A stretch of 64,000 bases of DNA, taken from assembly GCF_000002595.2 (NCBI RefSeq), contig NC_057006.1:6403512-6467511 (forward strand). The letters are read 5' to 3'. Positions within the stretch are counted from its first letter, which is position 1, and every line of letters starts with the position of its first letter. Source of the DNA: Chlamydomonas reinhardtii. Lineage: Eukaryota; Chlorophyta; Chlorophyceae; Chlamydomonadales; Chlamydomonadaceae. Below, in pieces: positions 55,863 to 64,000 of this stretch. A program made the translations under genes and the position numbers. The notes under the pieces are model-generated. The model was not told where the DNA came from. It ran no database searches and worked only from the letters and a program-made list of their open reading frames with translations.

Positions 55863-57755
55863 TTAATCAATGGATGAGCGCAGGGTGCCGGTGATGAGGT
55901 AGCGCCCGGGCAGCTGCCCCGCCGCCGGCGCTACGAGCGTCACGGTGCCTCGCGCCGTGTCCACGTCCTTGATCAGGACAAAGCCCGCCACATTCATGTT
56001 CAGGATCTGAAGAAGGCGTGACAGAGCAGGCAGCACAGCCATGTAGTTAGGCACATACACATGCCGATCCGTGTTCGCCGTTACACGTTGGGTTGGCAGG
56101 CGTGACCCCAGCTTCACCCGAGCACTGCAACATTTCCCTATCCCCGTGGCCCCCATCACACGCGTGGTCCCGGGCAAAGGGCGGGCCCCTCCCCACCTGG
56201 TCGGGGGTGGGTGCGTGTGACACGGCCATCACCGCTTGAAGCATCTCCAGGCTGGGCGGCAGCGCCTGCAGCCGCAGCGGATCGGCCAGGCTCACGGCGC
56301 CGATGGGAAGCGCGGTGTTGGGCGCGCGCGGCCCGCTGCCTGCAGGGACAGATGAAAGCAAGAGAGGGGTTCGCATACGGCATACACGTAAATAGTCACT
56401 GCTTCGTCTCCATTAGCACACACGCACTCGCTTAACTTCCCCTCCCCAACATCTTCACAGACAGTCACACACAAAAGCAGCCGCCCCTGCCCACCTATCC
56501 GGTACACGGCCAGGTCTGTGGCCTTGACGGTCATGGTGGCGGGCTGCAGCGGGGCGCCGGGCGCGCCGTAGAAGTAGTCGCGCACACGCGCCTCGCGCGC
56601 GCCGCGGCGCTCCTCGCCCTCGCGCTTCACGGCACCGCCGCTCTTAGCTAGCTTGAGGATGGAGGTGCGCGGCATGGCGGCCTGCGTGCGTGCGGAAGGC
56701 GTGTAAGGATTGGGGCAGTGTGACACAGCCGCATGTTACATCCGTGCCAGGCATGACGCTGACGTTGCTAGGCCACAGGAGAGATTGGGGTGCAGGTTTT
56801 TGCGGGGGAAACATGTCACTGCAAGGGCCGTGTTCATCTGCACCCCCTCACCTTGAGGTCCTGCTGCAACGTGGCGTGTAGGCGGTCCTGCTCCATCGCC
56901 AGCACCACATCGCACTGCGGCCACGTACACACGCATATAGCTCGGGCGCAGGGCGCACGTGTCAGCACCCAGAACGGAGCTGGCTGTCCCACGCCAGCAC
57001 CACGACATCATCCGCGTACACTGCTGAGAGTGCTGACCCGCACCACGTGCCCATCCCAGCCCATTCCAGCTGTCCTGTGGGTTCATTACGACCCATGCCA
57101 TCGCCAGCAAATGCTGTATGCACGACCACCGCCGCCACCACCACCACCACCGGCCTCCCCCTGTTCGCTGGGCTCGGGCATATGTACCCACCCCTCCAGT
57201 CCCGCACCAGCCCGCCACCCAGCTCCTGCTCCTACCTGGAACGCCTGTATGAGGTACTTCTGCAGCTCATAGCCCAGCCCATCCACCCAGCCGAACGTGT
57301 TGATCACGCAGCCCGCCGCCGCCACACTCGGGTCCGCCGCCGCCCGCCGCGCCAGCACGCCCGCCAACTTGTCCACCAGCAGCTGCGTGTGTTTATGTGT
57401 GCGGACAGGATGGGAAGCAATCAAGGTTGGTGGGGGGTAGTCGTCCATGAAAGGGGGGACAAACCCAAGGGGCATGGAGGGAGTGATGATGGGGCGGCAC
57501 CGTGGGATGCTTCGTGGCCAGGAGGTGGCGGCCATGTGCGTGGCGTGCCAGCCCGCCAGCCCCGCATACGCACCTTGAACAGCGTGGGGTTCTCCCCGGG
57601 CGAGGAGTGTCCGTAGAAGAACACAATGGGTATGTTGTTGATTCCCTCCACCAGGTCGATGGGCTGCTCCACAGGCACCGCTGACAGACAGCCAGGCACT
57701 GTGATGGTGCCCTGGCCTGTGTGCACAGAAGGGCGCGGGGAACAGGGCGGCGGCC

Positions 57756-57817
<62 letters not shown>

Positions 57818-59582
57818 TGGGTTCGGTGCGGATCGCGTGTAAGGTGCAAAGCCCCGAACAACAGGAAGCCGCTCTGGGCACGCACCCGCACTCGCGCAGT
57901 ACCGTGTCATCTGCCAGCCCCGCCGCGGTCTGGCTTGCATCAGTGCCACCCATCTGTCGCCCGCTTATGCACCACCGCACCACCACCGCCACCACCACCG
58001 CCACCAATGTAACCGCCCCTCCAGGAACACCGCCAACACTGCCACCGCCACCAGCGGCCCACTCACCCACATCCAGGTCCACAAACGTGGGCGCGTACCC
58101 GTCCCGCACCGCCCAGTTGCACAGCAGCCGGCACAGCGTGCTCTTGCCACTGTCCGTTGGCCCTACCACCACCACAACCGGCCCCCGGCCCGCGGGGCTG
58201 CCCGGCGAGCTGGCGCCGGCGCGCCGCGCCTCATCCCGCCGCGCCGCCAGCGTGCGGTGCGTGTTGAGGTACTGAGCCATGGGCGTCTCGTCCGCCACAT
58301 ACCTGTGCGGATGCGTGGTGAAGGCACAGGGCAAATGGAGTGTTGCGGCGCGGTGCGGTGTGGAAGCTGGGGCGTATCCAAGATTGGTGGGTCGGGCCGC
58401 AGCGCTGCTGCAACCTCACCACTCCGCTGGCCTGCGGGGCGTCCTCCCCCACCGACCCCTGACTCACTGGACGCTGGGCTCGCCCTCCACCGTCACCTTG
58501 CAACCCTGCCACGTGAAGACCTGCAGCCGCCAGCGCAACAGTACTTGAAGTAGCGCAAATGAAGGGAGCGCAAATGCTGGTACGCCACCCTATATCTCAG
58601 GGTTGGTGTGGCAGTGCCTGTGGCGCCCCTACGTACCAGCAAGGTCCCGGGGAACACCTTCCCTGGCACCCCAAACGCCGCACAGGAGCTGCCAACCCGC
58701 ATCGCCCGTGCCTCCTGCCCCTTCTGGCTCACCGCTAGCTTCTGTCCGCTGACGGGCACTGACTTGCCGCGCTGCAGCTCCGTCCCGAACACCTCGGCCG
58801 CGCCCTCCTCCAGCTGCGCGACGCGTCAGCAGCAGCAGCAGCAGCAGCATCAGGGCAACAGGTGGCTCAGGGCGACGTCAAGTAAGCCACTGGAGGCTGC
58901 TAAGCGCGGCCTGTCGCACCCGCCCCAGTCGCACCGCGGGCCTCATGAGCCTGTGGCGGCGACACACCGCACACGGGCTGTGTGCTGCAGTGTGCCGCTC
59001 CGTGCCCATCCTGGCCCCCATGGGCCCCTAGGCCGCCCCCAGCCAGTGTGCCCGCATGGACAGCAGCTGAAGCTCCAGTGATTCTGCTGCTTTCCCACAT
59101 GTGTGAAGACGGCATCCTCCAGGGCCAACCACACAGGGTGTTGAGGGCACCGACTGGCTCCGCAGCCGATCAAGAACTTTCCGTCCTCGCCCGTTCGCAA
59201 TGCCCCGTTTCAAGCCAAGCCCGCAACTAGTGCTGGTGGCGGCCACGTGATTCCAAGCTGCTGCGTGAGCTATCGCCATGGGGTCCCGGGCAGGGACACC
59301 GCTGGCACGGGTGAGCATGCCCTATGCAGAGCCAGTTTGGCACCCCTACCCGCCGCCATGCGCCCGTGCTCCCAATGCAATCGCCGGTTGAGCATACCTT
59401 GATGGACACTGCTTTGCCACTGGGGCACTCTAGTCGAAGCTCCTGGTTCTGCGAGGAGTAACGGCGGCGGGGCGCGGTTGGGTCCCAGAGGCTCGCTTCA
59501 TACCCCGGCTGCGGGCGGGTGGCACCGAGTTTACCGCGCTAAGTGTATGTGTCGTGCTCGTTGAGCCGCCATCTGCTGCCAT
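55863..59582 (-). CDS. CLP1: CLP1, polynucleotide 5'-hydroxyl kinase / pre-mRNA 3' end processing factor
   Basis: Eleven exons in phase: 59535-59582, 59398-59448, 58733-58813, 58468-58520, 58067-58302, 57574-57716, 57236-57382, 56852-56914, 56495-56681, 56197-56339 and 55863-56006, giving 431 residues, the normal CLP1 length. MAADGGSTSTTHTLSANQEL leads to the N-terminal beta domain (AAEVFGTELQRGK, VFTWQGCKVTVEG). Then come ETPMAQYLNTHRTL, the P-loop GPTDSGKST (about residue 125) and FVDLDVGQGTITVPG. NTFGWVDGLGYELQKYLIQAF, CDVVLAMEQDRLH and the C-terminal block ending NMNVAGFVLIKDVD follow. CLP1 works in the CFII/CPSF-linked cleavage and polyadenylation machinery and, in animals, in tRNA splicing with TSEN. 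The Lys and Ser/Thr of the P-loop are present, so ATP binding is expected. The tiny first exon is supported by phase and by the lack of any other in-frame start before exon 2. Confidence 0.94.
57759..57814. repeat. (GT)n microsatellite in a CLP1 intron
   Basis: About 27 uninterrupted GT units on plus, inside the intron between exons 5 and 6 of CLP1. It generates artefactual His/Thr and Val/Cys frames. Length is likely variable between strains. Confidence 0.95.
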
Positions 59583-59910
59583 TTTTGATATCAATGCGGC
59601 GCCAGGGCGTTGCGCGAGGAGCAGCCGGGCGCCAAAACGACTGCACACGCAAAGCACTGAGTCAGTCTGTTGAAATCAAAGTACTCTTGTAAAGTTGATG
59701 CATATTTATTATGATCCGGCTGCGATGCAAGCGTTCAGGGGTTTTAGGTTAAACGTGCATGGGGCACCATGCAACAGGCCTGCAGAGCTTGGGCAGCGAG
59801 ACCGGCGTTTCCGTGCATTCACGCGCACGGCTATCGCCAAGTAGTGTCCATAGTGTCGTCTGTACACTTTAAGTCTCCTCTCTTTGCTTGATTTGCCTTC
59901 CGACACGAGG
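59583..59910. promoter_or_regulatory. 328 bp divergent promoter between CLP1 and malate dehydrogenase
   Basis: The start codons of CLP1 (59582, minus) and MDH (59911, plus) are only 328 bp apart. An AT-rich patch GCATATTTATTATGATC near 59700-59715 is roughly central and could act as a TATA-like element for either direction. Both 5' UTRs must be short. Confidence 0.65.
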
Positions 59911-62562
59911 ATGCTGCTCGCGAACCGTGTTAACGCCGGTGAGTCCGCGTGGCCCTAAACCTCCCTGGCATACTGCAGATGACATGTCGTTATTATCCAT
60001 TATGCAGGTGCCGCCCGCCGTGTGAGCGGGCGGGCCGCTGCTCCCATCGCGGTGCGTGCGGGCCGTCGCTCTCTTGTGTGCGAGGCGCGCAAGGTTGCGC
60101 TGCTCGGCGCTGCCGGTGGCATTGGCCAGCCTCTGGCTCTGCTGCTGAAGATGAACAAGTTTGTGACGGAGCTGGCGCTTTACGATATCGCAAATGTCGT
60201 CGGCGTTGCCGCTGACCTGAGCCACTGCAACACCCCGGTGAAGGTGGGTGGTTTATTGCGGTAGGTGCGCGGCAGGAGTGCACTTTTGGCAGGGTAAACC
60301 GCGTAACACGTTGGGGTCGGGCTGTCACGGCTGACCCGGAACTGACTGCTAGCCAAGCGACTCAACAGGCGCTGTCGGCTTGATTATGCTTAGCACGTCC
60401 TTACTAGTTTCTGCTTTGGGCTCAGGTTACTGGCTACACCGGCCCCGAGGAGCTGGGCGCCTGCCTGAAGGGTGCTGATCTCATCGTTATTCCGGCTGGC
60501 GTGCCCCGCAAGCCTGGCATGACCCGTGACGACCTGTTCAACACCAACGCTGGCATCGTTAAGGCGCTGGTGGAGGCGGTCGCCAAGCACGCTCCCAACG
60601 TGAGGCGGCATGTTGATTGACATTCCGACACCAAAGTCCTTGACCGCCGGGCCTGCGCTGCACGGGTTTGCGTTCGTAGTATTGCTTGGTATTGATTCCG
60701 AGATCACTGTTCGACGCAGGCCGTGCTGGAGATTATCACCAACCCCGTCAACTCGACCGTGCCTATCGCTGTGGAGACCCTAAAGCTGGCGGGCGTGTAT
60801 GACCCCAAGAAGGTTATTGGTGTGACCTCGCTGGACATTGTCCGCGCCAACACCTTTGTGTCGGAGGCTAAGGGCCTGGACATGAAGGACGTGGACGTGC
60901 CGGTCATTGGTGGCCACGCTGGCTCCACCATCCTGCCGCTGCTGTCTCAGGTGCGCTGGAGCCCGGCGGCTGGCCAACACAGTGGTGGGGTGTTCAATGA
61001 GGACATGCGCAGTGGAGTATGTTCCGCAGCGAAAACGGGACGGTGTGTGTGGGCGCGTTTTATGTGTCGGAGGCAGCCAGTGGCTGTGTAGCCAGAGCGT
61101 GACAGCAAGGCGGAGTGACATGACTGGGACCTGTGGATCAAGCGTGTGAATGGGGGGTGGTGACAGCGCGAGAACGTGGGTGGCCCAGTCTGTGTTGTGG
61201 TTTCCGGGAGGGCTTTGCGGGAGGCTCTCGCCCTGGGGTACGTCACGGGGGCAACGGGGAGGGGACATGCTACGCTGGGGCCCCACAGGCGGGGCGCGGC
61301 AGGCACTCAAGCGTGTGACCTACCTTGTGGGACTATTAGGGCTGCCGCTGTCAGTGCCATGTCAAGACGGTAGGCACCCATACACACAAGCGCAAACCCT
61401 TCTCTGTGTTGTCCACGCTGAAATGCACCGCCCGCGTCGCCCGTCCCCGCTCACTGCTTTTCTCACCCTGGCGCGCTACTTCGTGCAGACGACTCCCCCC
61501 GTGACCTTCACTGAGGCTGAGAAGAAGGCCATGACCGACAAGATCGCCAACGCCGGCACCGTGGTGGTGGAGGCCAAGGCTGGCAAGGGCTCCGCCACCT
61601 TGTCCATGGTGCGTGCAGCGCTCAGGCTGAGGGCTGGGGGCTCGACCGTTGCGCGTAGAACGAATGGCAAGATGGTCGAGATGGCCTGGAGGGCGGCAGG
61701 GAGGTTGTGCAACTAGTGGGCAAGCCTGGTGGCTGGCGGGGCCATCAGGAGGCACAGGGACAAGCACGTGCGCGCACGTGAAGAGGGTTGCATTGATCGT
61801 TGTCGCCCTCAACGGCTTGCCTGCTCTCGCATCTCCCCCTCCCTCGTGCAGGCCTACGCCGCCGCCCGCATGGCTGAGTCGACGCTGCTGGGTCTGAACG
61901 GCGAGCCCAACATCTACGAGTGCGCCTTCGTGCAGTCGGACGTGAGTGCAGCCGGGGGCAGGCCAACAAAGGGGCCAGGGGCTGCCGTGCTGGGGCAGCA
62001 TGCGGCGGGGTTGAGGGAGGGTGGGGTCTTTATGACGACGTGCGCCGCAAGCACGCCGCTAGTCAAGGCGGAGGGCTATTGGCTGGGCCGCTTAGGATGG
62101 GGGCCCTGCTCGCAGACCCACCAGTGTGCGGGGCGTGCGGCGCGGCTCCGGGTCCTGGCGTGCCGCATCTGGGTCGGCGTTTCGCGGCCTTCGCACATGC
62201 CGCATGCACACCCATGCTGCCCAGGCCGCATCCTTCCCGAACGCGTACCCTCCTCGCACCCCCCCCCCACACACACACACACTCGCATATGTGGCAGTAG
62301 TTTCTCCTTGCAGCACGACTGTTTCCTTACGGGATTTAAAGTTAACCCCCTCCCCCCCCCCACACACACACAGGTTGTTGCGGACTGCCCCTTCTTCGCC
62401 AGCAAGGTGCTGCTGGGCCCCAACGGCGTGGCCAAGGTGATGGGCCTGGGCGAGCTGGACGCCTTCGAGCAGGCCGCCATGGCCGCCATGCTGCCGCAGC
62501 TCAAGAGCGAGATCCAGAAGGGCCTCGACTTTGTCAAGAGCCCCCCCGCCCCCGCCTCGTAA
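59911..62562 (+). CDS. MDH: NAD-dependent malate dehydrogenase, organellar type
   Basis: Seven exons in phase: 59911-59938, 60008-60243, 60426-60599, 60720-60950, 61489-61608, 61852-61941 and 62374-62562, giving 355 residues. [20 protein letters not shown] through RSLVCEARK is an Arg/Ala-rich transit peptide, with cleavage plausible near VCEA. Next is the Rossmann motif [20 protein letters not shown], substrate-binding Arg pair in [26 protein letters not shown], and the catalytic His in [15 protein letters not shown]-terminal [12 protein letters not shown] matches mitochondrial/plastid/glyoxysomal MDH. It interconverts malate and oxaloacetate with NADH. The presequence could be plastid or mitochondrial; Chlamydomonas has several MDH isoforms and I cannot assign the number from sequence alone. 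A TGTAA at 63231-63235 gives a 3' UTR of about 670 bases. Confidence 0.95.
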
Positions 62563-63230
62563 AGCGGACAGCGAGCTAATAAGGCAGCCCGGCTGCTGGT
62601 CTGCTATTGGAGATAGTGCGTAGGCAGCTAGGATGCAAGCATTGTGATGGACAGGCAGGGACTGCATGCGCCCAAGCGGCTGTGCCGGGTGGGCCCTGGG
62701 GCAGTTTGGGTGCGCGAGGACCCTGGGAGACTGCAGGACTGGAGACTGCAACCAGCGCGGCGTGTGTCGGGCAGGTTTGTGGTTACGCTTGGTGACCCCT
62801 CTTTCATCTAGGTAGGCTCGAGCCGAGTGCGAGTTGCTTCCACGGAGGTCAGGGGCTGGCCTGTGGCTGCTGCGAGTTGTGTGCTAGTACTACTCGAGTT
62901 CCGGACCTCGCATTGAGTATGACTACCGTATGCAGGAGTGCACGCGTGAGGGCATGGCCGCATGGGGCATGGTTATGTCGAGCTGCCGCTCGTTCCTTTC
63001 CCCTTCCTCCGGGAGTGGCCGTGCTGGGGTGTTTTATGGATGTGCTGAGGTCAGGCTACAACATACGGGAATGGAGCACATAAATTTTGAGCTCTCATCG
63101 TATGCGTTTGTTTGTTGTCAATAAGAGCCTGAGCTCTTCGGACCGAATCTGGGGCCGCCATCCGGGCGGTGATAAAGATTGGCCAAGCGAGAATTGGATG
63201 ATGGCCACACAATCATCCCCGAGCGTGATG

Positions 63231-63235
63231 TGTAA
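63231..63235 (+). terminator. Poly(A) signal TGTAA, malate dehydrogenase
   Basis: First TGTAA after the stop codon at 62560-62562, at a typical 3' UTR distance. Confidence 0.5.
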
Positions 63236-64000
63236 CATGAAAGTTGCTGTTGGGCCGCAAGAAACTGCTGCTGACGACAGGGCAGGTGACACTCTCTGCA
63301 GCTGTATGGTGGGAGCTGGGCCTTGCATGGGCACACAGAAGGGCACACGCGGGCGCCCACCTCCCGGCTCTGGAGCAGAACCACTCAGCTGAAACTCGTG
63401 GTGCACTGAGTAGTACCTCGTATTGTTGACTCACTTCACAGGCCCTGACAGCACACGCAGATACCTCCGTTGTCCAACGTCCATGCATGTGCAGGCGACC
63501 TGTCCACGCAGCCGATGGATGCCGTCCTGGTGCCACCCACACGAACCCCTCAGTCGGCGTCACAATGCATAAACCCCACCTCTCAACCTCAGCACCCTGC
63601 GGGACCTCGCCAACCTGCCTAAACCCTGTCCCATCGCACACCTCTTAACCTCAGCTCCGGATTACAACGACGGCATTGCCATGCATGTAACCGTGCGTCC
63701 CTGCCGTATCCAGAACTCAGACGCGACGAAGCCACATAGGCCGCAGTGCTGACTGTAGCAGTCGACACGGTACCACGGAGCATTCGCCGGCTGCGAATCA
63801 CTCACTGTTCTGTGTCATGCACTCTAGCTCATGCTCATCCGGTACGCATTCGTTGTAACCCCCGAACAATGAATACCCATCCATGGCACCATGCATCTGA
63901 CTTGGTACCCGAGTTGCATCCACGGGCACGCCGCGGCGCGGGTCCACGAGGTCGGCACACGCACACCGACAACGTTAGCCGGGTTGCATCCACAACTCCA
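63236..64000. other. Right-edge intergenic sequence
   Basis: No supported gene. GTTGCATCCAC occurs at about 63913 and 63984 as a short direct repeat. Open frames on both strands are short and without domains. A further gene may begin beyond the window. Confidence 0.4.

Noticed and set aside
57626-58012. Frames with long Val/Cys or His/Thr runs
   Set aside because: Produced by the (GT)n microsatellite within a CLP1 intron.

Overview
The window looks like nuclear DNA of a volvocine green alga, most likely Chlamydomonas reinhardtii or a close relative. The evidence is very GC-rich sequence, genes split into many short exons with strong GTGAG/GTGCG donors and GCAG acceptors, TGTAA poly(A) signals downstream of stops, Ala/Gly/Gln-rich protein inserts, and plant-type gene families (proton pump interactor, NXD1). 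No BLAST was run. All exon models were built by hand from splice consensus, reading phase and protein family resemblance.

Left flank (0.6-13.3 kb), housekeeping genes: an NDUFAF6-like complex I assembly factor (minus) diverges from a proton-pump-interactor-like coiled-coil protein (plus). Then come eIF3i (minus) and an NXD1-like neoxanthin-synthesis protein (minus). Right flank (40.5-62.6 kb): an EMB8/ABHD-type alpha/beta hydrolase (minus) diverges from a GH31 alpha-glucosidase with a trefoil domain (plus). A small basic repeat protein and a doubtful ORF follow, then the RNA 5'-kinase CLP1 (minus) diverging from an organellar-type malate dehydrogenase (plus). Most of these models keep phase across every junction and carry the expected catalytic motifs. 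They are unrelated neighbours, apart from three head-to-head pairs with short shared promoters.

Middle (14.0-39.4 kb): a rearranged segmental array. One unit of about 7 kb has the block order A-B-K-X-Y-Z-T. K is a four-exon kinase-like gene end and Z is a Cys-containing, F-box-like region. The unit is present as one full forward copy (14.8-24.2 kb), a truncated forward copy (24.2-26.3 kb), an inverted copy from 26.3 kb with full K, and an inverted Z-Y-X run that ends in an almost perfect 2.1 kb palindrome centred at 38,280. K is intact in two copies (minus at 15.8-18.1 kb, plus at 29.7-32.0 kb) and broken in a third. Block order is the same in all copies, so the array grew by tandem duplication followed by at least two inversion or fold-back events, or it contains an assembly error.

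Mobile elements decorate the array. A gag-only LTR retrotransposon has matching 225 bp LTRs and a GAAAG target duplication, and its empty site survives in the mirror copy. Three 5'-truncated copies of one LINE-like element share the same 3' terminus, two of them with clean 9 bp target duplications. A shorter element is nested inside one of the LINE copies, and there is a possible TIR insertion at 36.4-37.2 kb.
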